From the NCBI RefSeq assembly GCF_007859765.1, contig NZ_SIHJ01000001.1, positions 3,327,156 through 3,391,155 of the forward strand: 64,000 bases of DNA, written 5' to 3'. Positions 36,433 to 44,585 of the stretch are shown here, in pieces (within the stretch, counting starts at the first letter, position 1; each line of letters begins with the position of its first letter). Below the pieces are notes generated by a model, which was not told the origin of the DNA, searched no databases, and worked only from the letters and a program-made list of their open reading frames with translations. The stretch comes from Posidoniimonas corsicana. Lineage in GTDB: Bacteria; Planctomycetota; Planctomycetia; Pirellulales; Lacipirellulaceae. The position numbers were made by a program, and so were the translations under genes.

Positions 36433-37073
36433 TCTTCGTCCGTCCCAGCATACTCGGCCCGCAACTGCTCCAACGCCCGCAGCCACAGCATCCGCGCCGC
36501 GCCCGAGGTGCGGTCCATCTGCTCGGCGACATCAGCGAACGACAGCCCCTCGATGTTGCGGAGCCGGATCACGCGGCGGTAGTCCTCAGGCAGCTTCGCG
36601 AGCACCGCCGCCATGGCGGTCTGGGTTTCCTGCCGGCGGAGGTCGGTGCTGGGGGTTTCCTCGTCGCTGGCGAGAAGAGCCGAGAACCGCCAGGACGACT
36701 GCTCCACGCCACGCCGCAACCGGTCCAGCGAGACCTCCCGCCGCACATCGCGCTTCGCGGCGACTAGGTTGCGTTCAACCACTCGCATAAGGTTGTTCAC
36801 CAGGATCCGACGCATCCAGCCCACAAACTGCTCCGGCGAGTCGCCGCGGAATCTGCTGAAGTCCCGGTGGGCTTCGTAGAACGACTCCTGCACCACGTCC
36901 GACGCGCTCACCCTGCGTCGCAGGCGGTCGTCCATCCGGGACGAGGCAACGTACTTCAGGTACTCAGAATAGAGCCCCATCAGCCGCCCCAGCGATGATT
37001 TCGAACCGGCCAGCGCTCGGTCAAGCAGCAGCGCAGGGAGCTGGGAGGGGCTGGACGGTTCCATCGGACGCAC
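36429..37073 (-). CDS. ECF RNA polymerase sigma factor (kinase-associated)
   Basis: A 214-aa sigma-70-family ECF factor. Region 2 (about 25-95) shows LLGRLMGLYSEYLKYVASS-like helices and VSASDVVQESFYEAHRDF with FVGWMRRILVNNL. Region 4 (about 150-205) shows LPEDYRRVIRLRNIEGLSFADVAEQMDRTSGAARMLW, a normal promoter-recognition HTH. No anti-sigma gene is nearby; instead it overlaps a Ser/Thr kinase gene by four bases. Phosphorylation-based activation is therefore likely, though inferred. A stretch of Gly-rich sequence and no obvious promoter lie upstream. Confidence 0.92.
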   Translation of the reverse strand: MRPMEPSSPSQLPALLLDRALAGSKSSLGRLMGLYSEYLKYVASSRMDDRLRRRVSASDVVQESFYEAHRDFSRFRGDSPEQFVGWMRRILVNNLMRVVERNLVAAKRDVRREVSLDRLRRGVEQSSWRFSALLASDEETPSTDLRRQETQTAMAAVLAKLPEDYRRVIRLRNIEGLSFADVAEQMDRTSGAARMLWLRALEQLRAEYAGTDEE

Positions 37074-37221
37074 GCGGGGTTGGCCAAGCGGTACGGCAAG
37101 GTGAACTCCGGCGGGCAGGGCCCCCGGGCGGCCGCACGCGGCCGCTGCAAGTCCTCATTCTAACCCAACAATCCGCGTGAAACCGCCAAAATCCGTCGCT
37201 GGGCGCCGATTTGACTCGCGG

Positions 37222-38205
37222 CTACTCGAAGGTCCGGTTCGTCTCCGCGTCGCCCCGCTCGGCGAATGCCTGCTCAATGATCGCAAGCTGCTCGTCGGTG
37301 AGCCGCCAGCTAGCGGCGCCGGCGGTCTCACGGATCTGCCAAGGCCGCTTGGCCCCACATAGGACCGACGTCACGCCGGGCTGGTGCATGGTCCAGTTGA
37401 CAACGAGCTGGGCCACCGTGTTACCGGTGAGCTCGGCGGCCTCGCGGAGCCGCGAGACGAACGACTGGTTCTTGACCCACTCTTCCCCTTGGTACATGGG
37501 GTACTTGCGGCGGTTGTCGTCGGGCGCCAGCTCGCCGTCCTCCGGCAGCTTGCCCGCCAACAGCCCCTTCATGAACGGCCAGTAGGAGGCCGCCGCGACG
37601 CCGTTCTCCTGACACCACGGCAGCGTCCGCTTTTCAATGTCCCGCTGCAGCATGTTGTACGGCAGCTGCACGGCCGCCAGCGGACAGACCGCGTGAAACG
37701 CCTGCAGCTGTTCCAGCGAGCAGTTCGACGCTCCCACCGAGACGGTCTTCCCCTCGTCCTGCAGCTGCTTGAGGGCGCCGGCCGATTCCTCAATCGGCAC
37801 GTTGGGGTCGGGCGAGTGGAGGTACAGCAGCTCAACGCGGTCCGTGGCGAGCCGGCGGAGGCTCTCCTCGCACTCCGCTCGCAGCGTGGCGGGCCGGGCG
37901 TCCTGAGTCATCTCGCCGTCTTCGTAGTGGATCCCACCTTTGGTGGCGATCACCACCTCGTCGCGGCGCCCCTCGAGGGCTTGCGCAATCAGCAGCTCGC
38001 TCTCCCCTCGCGGGCCGTAAACGTAGGCTGTGTCGATGAAGTTGATCCCGCCAGCGACCGCCTCTTGGATCGTGGCGATGCTGTCGGCGTCATTGGCGCC
38101 CAGCGTCGTCACCCCTGCGATAGGCCAGCACCCCAGCGCGATGCCGCTCACGCGCAGGCCGGTGTTTCCCAGAGGACGGTGCTCGGTTGGGAAGTTGCTA
38201 GGCAT
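37222..38205 (-). CDS. Aldo/keto reductase
   Basis: A 327-aa NADPH-dependent aldo/keto reductase with a TIM-barrel fold. The catalytic tetrad is visible: D and Y in NFIDTAYVYGPRGESE (about 50-60), K in VVIATKGGIHYEDG and H in LLYLHSPDPNVP. It ends with the C-terminal helix region TDEQLAIIEQAFAE. The ATG at 38205 overlaps the ferrochelatase stop as TGATG, so the two are co-translated. It therefore probably shares regulation with heme synthesis, although its substrate is unknown. The family is broad and the fine specificity cannot be read. Confidence 0.93.
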   Translation of the reverse strand: MPSNFPTEHRPLGNTGLRVSGIALGCWPIAGVTTLGANDADSIATIQEAVAGGINFIDTAYVYGPRGESELLIAQALEGRRDEVVIATKGGIHYEDGEMTQDARPATLRAECEESLRRLATDRVELLYLHSPDPNVPIEESAGALKQLQDEGKTVSVGASNCSLEQLQAFHAVCPLAAVQLPYNMLQRDIEKRTLPWCQENGVAAASYWPFMKGLLAGKLPEDGELAPDDNRRKYPMYQGEEWVKNQSFVSRLREAAELTGNTVAQLVVNWTMHQPGVTSVLCGAKRPWQIRETAGAASWRLTDEQLAIIEQAFAERGDAETNRTFE

Positions 38206-39239
38206 CAGGACTTGGCTACAGGAGGGCGACGGGGCGTGTAGGTGCAACAGTCGACAGGGCAGACATCGTGGCTTGGGCCGAGGTCGCCCAGCGCCGGGCG
38301 CGCTGCGCCGTCGGTCGTGCGCTCGACGACCAGGTCGCGGATCATGCCCACGAACTTCGGGTGGACGCCGACCGTTGCCGCGCGTTGAAACCCGATCCCC
38401 AGACGCTCGCACAGCTCCTTCGCCTCGGTGTCGAGGTCGTAGATCACTTCCATGTGGTCCGACACGAAGCCGATCGGCAGCACCACAACATCCGCGGCGG
38501 TGCCCTCGGAGTGGCGTTCTTCGATGACGTCGCACACGTCCGGCTCGAGCCAAGGCTGCTGGGGTGGTCCGCTACGCGACTGGTAGACGAGCTCGTACTT
38601 CGGGTGGCCAACCGCCTCGGCGACCAACCGGCTCGACTCGGCGAGCTGCTGCTGGTAGCGGCAGTTGTCCGCCATCGACATCGGGATGCTGTGAGCCGAG
38701 AACAGCACCAGCGCGTCATCGCGGCGATCGGTAGGAATACGATCCAGGGCCGCACGCAGGTTTTCCGCGTTGACCTCAACAAACGCCGGGTGGTTGTAGA
38801 ACATCCGCAGCTTATCGACCCGCGGGGCGTCTGGGCCGACCGTCTGCTGAGCTTCCGCGATGTTCTCCCGGTACTGGCGGCAGCCCGAGTAGCTGCTGAA
38901 CGCACTGGTGAAGAACGCAATCGCCCGCTTCACGCCATCCTCAGCCATGCGATTGAGCGTGTCCGGCAGCAGCGGGCGCCAGTTGCGGTTACCCCAATAG
39001 ATCGGCAGCTTCGGTCCGCGACGCGCCAGTTCCTCCTCCAGCGCTGCGATCAACCGCCGGTTTTGCTCGTTGATCGGGCTGACCCCGCCGAACGACTGGT
39101 AGTGCTCCGCCACCTCCATCATCCGCTCGCGCGGCACATTTTTTCCGCGGAGCACGTTCTCCAGGAAGGGCAGCACATCTTCAGGGCCTTCGGGTCCGCC
39201 GAACGAGACCACCAGAATCGCGTCGTAATCGCCGGGCAA
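38205..39239 (-). CDS. hemH: Ferrochelatase
   Basis: About 344 aa. Ferrochelatase inserts Fe2+ into protoporphyrin or coproporphyrin in the last steps of heme synthesis. Motifs are YDAILVVSFGGPEGPEDV at the N-terminus, YQSFGGVSPINEQ, the catalytic-region H in LFSAHSIPMSM and LPIGFVSDHMEVIYDLD. The C-terminus carries CPVDCC, which could bind an iron-sulfur cluster as in some ferrochelatases. The start is uncertain. A TTG at 39308 lies inside a terminator hairpin and is unlikely. I prefer the TTG at 39239 (GGAG 6 bp upstream, just before the conserved YDAILVVSFGG); a GTG at 39284 is possible. The stop overlaps the aldo/keto reductase start. Confidence 0.92.
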   Translation of the reverse strand: MPGDYDAILVVSFGGPEGPEDVLPFLENVLRGKNVPRERMMEVAEHYQSFGGVSPINEQNRRLIAALEEELARRGPKLPIYWGNRNWRPLLPDTLNRMAEDGVKRAIAFFTSAFSSYSGCRQYRENIAEAQQTVGPDAPRVDKLRMFYNHPAFVEVNAENLRAALDRIPTDRRDDALVLFSAHSIPMSMADNCRYQQQLAESSRLVAEAVGHPKYELVYQSRSGPPQQPWLEPDVCDVIEERHSEGTAADVVVLPIGFVSDHMEVIYDLDTEAKELCERLGIGFQRAATVGVHPKFVGMIRDLVVERTTDGAARPALGDLGPSHDVCPVDCCTYTPRRPPVAKS

Positions 39240-39287
39240 CGGGAACTCCGCATCAGGAAGTAAGGAACCTCGGGCCGCATCCACGAC

Positions 39288-39340
39288 AAAAAAAGCCGGC
39301 CCGCTCAAGTGCTGTTATAGGGCAGCTGAGCGGGCCGGCT
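39288..39340 (-). terminator. Intrinsic terminator after tRNA-Glu
   Basis: A perfect 14-bp stem (39294-39307 with 39327-39340). On the minus strand it is followed by seven Ts (complement of 39288-39294). It lies immediately downstream of tRNA-Glu and upstream of ferrochelatase, which implies that ferrochelatase has its own promoter or reads through. Confidence 0.9.
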
Positions 39341-39345
39341 AGTAG

Positions 39346-39418
39346 TGACCCCAACGGGGTTCGAACCCGTGTTGCCGGCGTGAAAGGCCGGAGTCCTAGA
39401 CCACTAGACGATGGGGCC
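39346..39418 (-). tRNA. tRNA-Glu (TTC)
   Basis: A 73-nt cloverleaf on the minus strand: acceptor GGCCCCA/TGGGGTC (second pair G-U), discriminator A, anticodon stem CCGGC/GCCGG around CTTTCAC (anticodon TTC), T arm with TTCGAAC. CCA is not encoded. Confidence 0.96.
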
Positions 39419-39635
39419 TGAGAGTGGCGACCGCGTGCGATCCGCCAGAAGTAGCGTTTTTAGGCTGGCGAGGCGTGATCGTCAAGGCGATGATCGGCGC
39501 CAAGACACGCGTGACCCAACAAAAAGTCACTGACAGACGGCTATTGGTAGCCAATCGATCGGCTCTCACTATCGAGAGCATGATGGAGCCAAGATTCGCT
39601 CCACCTAGAATTCAGCACGCCAGTGAGGATCCGCG

Positions 39636-39884
39636 TTACTCAGCGGGGCTGCTATCAGGTTCGTCGACGGAACGCGAAACGCCCTGCTCGGCGGCGCCAG
39701 GTCCCGAAGGCTCAGGCTGTTGGCTCCGGCGGATCGCTTCGTACACCTCGTTGCGATGCACGGGCACCTCTTTGGGCGCTTCCACGCCAAGGCGCACTTT
39801 GTCCCCGCGGATTTCAACGACAACGATCGTAATGTCATCATTGATGACAATACTCTCGTTCTTCTTCCTGGACAGGACCAACAT
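39636..39884 (-). CDS. csrA: Carbon storage regulator CsrA
   Basis: An 82-aa RNA-binding translational regulator. The first 55 residues match Csr[50 protein letters not shown], including the RNA-contacting R6 and the conserved VHR. The C-terminal 25 residues are an unstructured acidic tail. The ATG at 39884 has GAGGAA about 9 bp upstream; a longer in-frame extension is not CsrA-like. CsrA dimers bind GGA motifs near start codons. No flagellar gene is adjacent. Confidence 0.96.
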   Translation of the reverse strand: MLVLSRKKNESIVINDDITIVVVEIRGDKVRLGVEAPKEVPVHRNEVYEAIRRSQQPEPSGPGAAEQGVSRSVDEPDSSPAE

Positions 39885-40140
39885 GGGTCGATTCCTCGGT
39901 TTCGACAGCTGGCGAAGCGCCCGTGGCGGCCCACGTCGGGGCGCCCTTACGAGCAAATCGCACGGCCTTCCGCCTACAAAGCCTCACTTTGCGGGCATCG
40001 TCCATACCTCCACTCTAAAACCCGTCTATTGCGAGTCAAGCGAATGCCGAGCGGGGCGGCGACGAAATCGGAGAAAATCCCGAATTTGGCACGATTTTAG
40101 AGGGCAGATAAGTTTGGCCGGCCACCGGAAGCCCGAAATC

Positions 40141-40178
40141 CCGTCAATTGGCGCCGGTTAGGCGCCCAATTCTGACGG
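40141..40178 (-). terminator. Imperfect hairpin after the DUF2167 gene
   Basis: CCGTCAATTGGCGCC (40141-40155) pairs with the arm at 40161-40178, with small bulges. It lies 20 bp past the stop codon. No long T-run follows on the minus strand, so terminator activity is probable but not certain. Confidence 0.5.
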
Positions 40179-40198
40179 TTTTCACGGCCTCGGCAGGC

Positions 40199-41152
40199 TC
40201 AGGTCGTGCCTGGCGCGGGGCTGTCGGACTTGCCGCCGAACAGCTTTTTCGCGACCGCTCCGCCCGCCAGCAGCAGCACGATCCAGAACTTCTTGAAGAT
40301 CAGGGCGAGCTTGAGCAGCAGCCCAGTCTTGACCAGCACCTTGCCCGCGACCAGCCCGCCGATTCCGTAGGCGGCGATCTTGTCAATCGACGGGTCGAAC
40401 TCTGAGTAGCGGTAGCCGGGGTTGAATGAGACCGCCGACATCACATCGCCGCGGCGGCGTTCGATCTCCGGCAGCTGGCTCATGTCGGCGACGAAGTTGA
40501 GCTCCAGCACGCCCTTGCGACCCAACGCACGGATGTTGTAGTTGAGGGTGTTGGTCTCCGATTCACCAAACTGGAGCTCCTTCGCCCAGTGCAGCTTGTG
40601 CTCGGCGGCGTCGTACCGCGGCGGCGACGCCCAACCCACAAGCCTAATCGGTTCGAAGCCAGCCTGCTCGCGCTGCTTGTTCTCTTCAACCGTGCCCGCT
40701 TGCATGTCCTTGAGCAGCTGGTCGTAGTCGATGGAGTTGGCGTCCTCGTCCGAGACGTACCCGTCTTCGGTGTAGTCGATCGTCACGCCCCAACACTCCT
40801 CGTCGAGCGGCGAGTACTCCGCGGGGAAGATCATGCCGAGGGTCTCGCCCGCAGCGGGGTTGCCCCAGGCCTCCGTCAGCACGCGGCGGGCGTCGGCCGG
40901 AGAGAGGTAGTAGTACTCCTGCCCAAGGTCCAGGCTCGCCATCCCCCCAGGCAACTCGACAACGCCCGTCTTCCGGTCGAGCGAGCCCTCGAACTGCTTC
41001 TGCCACTGCCGCATCTGCTCCATCGCGGCCTCCAGATCGGCGGGCGGAGTTTCTTCGCCGGCAGCGACCGCAACACCCGACGTTACGGCAGCAACGGACA
41101 CGACCGCGACGGCGGCAAGGTTGCGGACGAGCCGCCAGGGAGAGTTCGACAT
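40199..41152 (-). CDS. DUF2167 membrane protein
   Basis: A 317-aa protein of the DUF2167 family. A signal peptide spans about 8-31 (NLAAVAVVSVAAVTSGVAVAAG). The family body includes GVVELPGGMASLDLGQEYYYLSPADARRVL, GMIFPAEYSPLDEECWGVTIDYTEDGYVSDEDA and VGWASPPRYDAAEHKLHWAKEL. Two hydrophobic segments lie at about 263-300 (IAAYGIGGLVAGKVLV and LIFKKFWIVLLLAGGAVAKKLFGG), as usual for the family. It is probably anchored in the inner membrane with its domain in the periplasm. The function is unknown. It starts at ATG, divergent from tatD. Confidence 0.92.
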   Translation of the reverse strand: MSNSPWRLVRNLAAVAVVSVAAVTSGVAVAAGEETPPADLEAAMEQMRQWQKQFEGSLDRKTGVVELPGGMASLDLGQEYYYLSPADARRVLTEAWGNPAAGETLGMIFPAEYSPLDEECWGVTIDYTEDGYVSDEDANSIDYDQLLKDMQAGTVEENKQREQAGFEPIRLVGWASPPRYDAAEHKLHWAKELQFGESETNTLNYNIRALGRKGVLELNFVADMSQLPEIERRRGDVMSAVSFNPGYRYSEFDPSIDKIAAYGIGGLVAGKVLVKTGLLLKLALIFKKFWIVLLLAGGAVAKKLFGGKSDSPAPGTT

Positions 41153-41324
41153 GTACTTAACCTACGGGTGCGTAACGGACTACACTCAGCAGCACCCTAA
41201 CCACCAAAACGGTTCGCCGCAACAGTAACGCGGTGATTCTGCGACACGAGCATGAGCCGGCAGCATACTGCGGCTCCAGCCTCCGTTGCTTCCACGACTA
41301 AGAAGCTAGACTGAATCGCAAACG

Positions 41325-42098
41325 ATGCTGATCGACACACACGCCCACCTCGACCAAGACGCGTTCGATGCGGACCGCACCGAGGTGATCCGCCGAGCCG
41401 TCGATGCAGGCGTCGAGCATGTCGTCGCGATCGGGGTCACGGCCGATTCGAGCGAGGCGTGCGTCCGTCTCGCCGAGGAGCACGGCCCCGTCAGCGCCGC
41501 GGTCGGAATCCAGCCAAACGACGTGGCCGAGGCCAAACCGGGCGATTGGGACCGGATCGTCGAGCTCGCGCAGCGGCCGGGCGTGGTCGCCCTGGGAGAG
41601 ACGGGGCTCGACCGGCACTGGGACTTCACGCCGTTCGATCAGCAGCAGGACTACTTCGACCGCCACCTCCGGCTGTCGCAGCAGACCGGACTGCCGTTCA
41701 TCGTCCACATGCGCGACTGCGGGGAGGACGTCCTGCAGATGCTGCAGGAAGCGCGGGAACGCGGCCCGCTGCACGGTGTGATGCACTCCTACACCGGCGA
41801 CGCGGCCCTCGCCGAGGCGTGCCTGGCGCTCGGTCTGGACATCAGCTTCGCCGGGATGGTGACCTTCAAGAAGTCGAACGAGCTGCGTGCTGTGGCTCAA
41901 TCGATCCCGATCGACCGGCTGCTGGTCGAGACCGATTGCCCGTACCTCTCTCCCGAGCCGGTGCGCAAGATCCGTCGGAACGAGCCGGCGCACGTCGCCC
42001 ACACGGCGCGGCTGCTGGCCGACGCCTGCGGCGTGCCGTTTGACGACCTCGCTCGGCAGACCACCGCCAACGCGAAGCGGCTGTTCCGGCTTGCCTAG
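41325..42098 (+). CDS. tatD: TatD family hydrolase (metal-dependent DNase)
   Basis: A 257-aa TIM-barrel metallohydrolase. Metal ligands are visible: the HxH in DTHAHLDQDAF near residue 6, the Glu in ALGETGLDRHWD near 90, His in FIVHMRDC near 125, His in VMHSYTGD near 150 and Asp in VETDCPYLSPEPVRK near 205. TatD proteins have 3'-5' DNase or RNA-processing activity in the cytoplasm. The start is ATG at 41325, and the length is normal. A 12-bp stem hairpin follows the stop. Confidence 0.94.
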   Translation: MLIDTHAHLDQDAFDADRTEVIRRAVDAGVEHVVAIGVTADSSEACVRLAEEHGPVSAAVGIQPNDVAEAKPGDWDRIVELAQRPGVVALGETGLDRHWDFTPFDQQQDYFDRHLRLSQQTGLPFIVHMRDCGEDVLQMLQEARERGPLHGVMHSYTGDAALAEACLALGLDISFAGMVTFKKSNELRAVAQSIPIDRLLVETDCPYLSPEPVRKIRRNEPAHVAHTARLLADACGVPFDDLARQTTANAKRLFRLA

Positions 42099-42124
42099 CA
42101 TCCGTTAGCCACAGCAAACGCGAA

Positions 42125-42151
42125 CAGCCCGTGAGAAGCTCTCACGGGCTG
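42125..42151. terminator. Hairpin between convergent tatD and the cysteine-rich gene
   Basis: A perfect 12-bp stem (42125-42136 with 42140-42151) with a 3-base loop between convergent genes. No T-run follows on the plus strand. It is a likely bidirectional terminator. Confidence 0.7.
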
Positions 42152-42182
42152 CCGGTTGGTCGTAGTCCGACGAAGCGCGAAG

Positions 42183-42788
42183 TTAGTTGCAGTTGCAGGG
42201 ATGATCGTACGGCGCCCGGTAGCCGCCCGAGGGGCCTACCCAGTTGCCGCACTTGTCGCACGGGTCGCAGCAGCGGGGCGGGTCGTTGTGCCACTCGTTC
42301 CAGTACACCTCGCCGTCGCAGCCGTCGCATGCACACAAGCCGCCCAGCAGCCTGCCGAGGGTGCGCTTGATCTTGACCAGGCAGCCGCAGGGCTTGCCAC
42401 AGCAGTCGCCGCAGCCGCACGGGTCGCAACAGTCCTCAACGCCGCAACCGATGTCACACCCCGTGTCGCAGCAGCAGTCGGGGTCAGCGCAGCAATCCGG
42501 TTCTGCACAGCACGCCGGATCCGCACAGCAGTCGGGCTCAGCGCAGCAGCCGGGCTCGCAGCCGCACCCAACATCGCAAGAGCAGGGACCGGTGCAGACG
42601 CAGATCGGGAACGTCTTCTTGCAGTTGCCCTTGAACTTCTGGAAGGCCATGTCGCACCCGCTGGCGGTGTCGCAGCAGCCGACCTCCGAGCCGCAGCCCT
42701 TGCCCTTCAAGTGGCAGCAGGCGCAGCCGTTGGCAGCGGCAATCAGCAGAACGAGTCCCAGCGACAGCGACTTTTGCACAGCGGTCAT
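42183..42788 (-). CDS. Extremely cysteine-rich lipoprotein candidate
   Basis: A 201-aa protein. The hydrophobic N-terminus (QKSLSLGLVLLIAAANGC) ends in a lipobox-like ANGC, suggesting lipidation at Cys22. The body contains about 44 cysteines, with a tandem acidic repeat CC-AEPD/CC-ADP (about residues 78-108) and many CxC and CC pairs. The ATG at 42788 directly precedes the signal peptide and follows a G-rich ribosome-binding region. No family was recognised. The pattern could chelate metal or form a disulfide-linked surface layer; both are inference. The gene stands between tatD and a VOC protein gene. Confidence 0.85.
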   Translation of the reverse strand: MTAVQKSLSLGLVLLIAAANGCACCHLKGKGCGSEVGCCDTASGCDMAFQKFKGNCKKTFPICVCTGPCSCDVGCGCEPGCCAEPDCCADPACCAEPDCCADPDCCCDTGCDIGCGVEDCCDPCGCGDCCGKPCGCLVKIKRTLGRLLGGLCACDGCDGEVYWNEWHNDPPRCCDPCDKCGNWVGPSGGYRAPYDHPCNCN

Positions 42789-42964
42789 CGAGTTCCCCCC
42801 TCGTGGTCGCCACGCCCAGGGCGTGGCCAGCGGCACGGACGAACGCCGCCTCATGCAGCGAACGCTTCCGTCGGTTCGATCGTCGAGGAGGGCAGCCGCC
42901 ATTGAGCAAATCCGCTAGAATCGTCAAAGTTTGCCCCGTCTGACTCACCGGTCCCGCCCCCAGC

Positions 42965-43399
42965 ATGCCAACACCGCTAGCTATTGGCCGCTTTAATCAC
43001 GCCACGCTGAACTGCCGCGACGTCGGCCGGAGTGTGGCGTTCTACCGCGATCTGCTCGGCCTCCGTCAGATGAAGCGGCCCCCGTTCAGCTTCGCGGGCG
43101 CCTGGCTGTACCGCGACGGCCTAGGGATGATGATCCACCTCAACGAGATTCAGGATCTGCCCTCCCTGCCCGACGATATCCAGACCCGCCACCGCCACCT
43201 GGCCTTCCGCGCCGAGGACTTCGACGCGACGCTCGCCGACCTGCGTGAGCGGGGCATCCCGTTCGTGGAGCGCACGCTACCCGACCTGGGCTACCGCCAG
43301 GCGTTCTTCCATGACCCCGACGGCAACATCATCGAGCTGGGCGAGTGGCCCGACGTCGAGGACCTGATCCAGCGAGAAAACCTAGAGCTGGACGGCTAG
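42965..43399 (+). CDS. VOC family protein (glyoxalase/bleomycin-resistance fold)
   Basis: A 144-aa protein of two beta-alpha-beta-beta-beta modules. It begins IGRFNHATLNCRDVGRSVAFYRDLLGL and ends YRQAFFHDPDGNIIELGEWPD, the Glu-containing metal-site strand. H in FNHATL, H in RHRHLAF and E in IIELGE are likely metal ligands. Family members act as isomerases, dioxygenases or resistance proteins, and the substrate cannot be inferred. It is followed 60 bp later by a peptidase gene on the same strand. Confidence 0.9.
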   Translation: MPTPLAIGRFNHATLNCRDVGRSVAFYRDLLGLRQMKRPPFSFAGAWLYRDGLGMMIHLNEIQDLPSLPDDIQTRHRHLAFRAEDFDATLADLRERGIPFVERTLPDLGYRQAFFHDPDGNIIELGEWPDVEDLIQRENLELDG

Positions 43400-43458
43400 C
43401 GGCCGACAGCACCAACAATTCATCCCCCCGCCCACAACCACCACCGCCAGGCACACGC

Positions 43459-44523
43459 ATGACGCCCGAAGCCAAGACCTTTTTCCAGCAGATCCTCGAA
43501 ACCCCCAGCCCGTCCGGCTTCGAGCAGCCGGTGCAGAAGCTGGTCCGCGACTACGCCGAGGGTTTCGCCGACCAGGTCCGCACCGACCTGCACGGCAACG
43601 TGATCGTGAGCTGCAACCCGGACGCGCCGCTGCGGGTGATGTTCGCCGGGCACGCGGACCAGATCGGCCTGATCGTCACGTACATCGACGAGCTCGGCTT
43701 CATCTACACCAATACGATCGGCGGCTGGGACCCGCAGCAGCTGATCGGCCAGCGGATGACCATCCACACCGCGGGCGGCCCGATCCCCGCGGTGATCGCC
43801 CGCAAGGCGATCCACCTGCTCGATGAGCAGGAGCGAAAGCAGGTGGTCAAGACAAAGGAGCTGTGGCTGGACATCGGCGCAAAGGATCAGGCCGAGGCGG
43901 CCGAAGCGGTCGGCATCGGCGACCCGGTCACCCTGCAGCTCGGCTACCAGGAGATGCGCAACAACCTGGCCAACTCGCCGGGTATGGACGACAAGACCGG
44001 CCTGTGGGTCTGCATGGAGGGCGCCCGCCGGGCGGTTGAGCGGGGCGGGCTGAAGGTGGCCGTGCACGCGGTCGCCACGGTGCAGGAAGAGGTCGGCCTG
44101 CGCGGCGCCGCGACCAGCGCTTACGGCGTGCACCCGCACGTGGGCATCGCGGTCGACGTGACGCACGCGACCGACTGCCCCACCATCGACAAGACCCAAG
44201 AGGGCGACGTCAAGCTGGGTGGCGGGCCGGTGGTGTACCGCGGGCCGAACTTCAACCCCGAGGTCTGCAAGCGGCTCAAGGCCGCCGGCGCTGCGGCTGA
44301 CATTGGCCTCCAGTGGTGCGGCATGGGCCGCCCCGGCGGCACCGACGCCAACGCCATCCAGCTCGCCCGCGGAGGCGTCGCGGCGGGCCTGGTAAGCGTT
44401 CCCAACCGCTACATGCACAGCGCGGTGGAGATGATTTCGCTGGACGACATCGACCAGTGCGCCGACCTGCTGGCCGAGTTTCTGCTAGGCATCGAGGCGG
44501 ACGCGGACTTCACGCCACGGTAG
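43459..44523 (+). CDS. M42-family aminopeptidase (M20/M42 clan)
   Basis: A 354-aa metallopeptidase. It has MFAGHADQIGLIV (first metal His and Asp), NSPGMDDKTG (bridging Asp), TVQEEVGLRGA (catalytic Glu pair), AVDVTHATD (metal Asp) and MHSAVEM (His), matching the two-metal site of M42 glutamyl/leucyl aminopeptidases that form large tetrahedral particles. The ATG at 43459 begins MTPEAKTFFQQILETPSPSG, the usual family start. It is probably cytoplasmic and may share a transcript with the VOC gene upstream. Confidence 0.93.
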   Translation: MTPEAKTFFQQILETPSPSGFEQPVQKLVRDYAEGFADQVRTDLHGNVIVSCNPDAPLRVMFAGHADQIGLIVTYIDELGFIYTNTIGGWDPQQLIGQRMTIHTAGGPIPAVIARKAIHLLDEQERKQVVKTKELWLDIGAKDQAEAAEAVGIGDPVTLQLGYQEMRNNLANSPGMDDKTGLWVCMEGARRAVERGGLKVAVHAVATVQEEVGLRGAATSAYGVHPHVGIAVDVTHATDCPTIDKTQEGDVKLGGGPVVYRGPNFNPEVCKRLKAAGAAADIGLQWCGMGRPGGTDANAIQLARGGVAAGLVSVPNRYMHSAVEMISLDDIDQCADLLAEFLLGIEADADFTPR

Positions 44524-44585
44524 GGCGGTTGCGGCCGCGCAACCTACCCCCTTCCGCGGCGGGCGGCGGACGCTATGATTCGCGC

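Noticed and set aside
39294-39308. TTG at 39308 as ferrochelatase start
   Set aside because: It lies within the stem and U-run of the tRNA-Glu terminator, so it would not be in the ferrochelatase message.
42156-42905. Plus-strand open frames over the cysteine-rich gene
   Set aside because: They are antisense shadows; the minus strand has a signal peptide and an ordered cysteine pattern.
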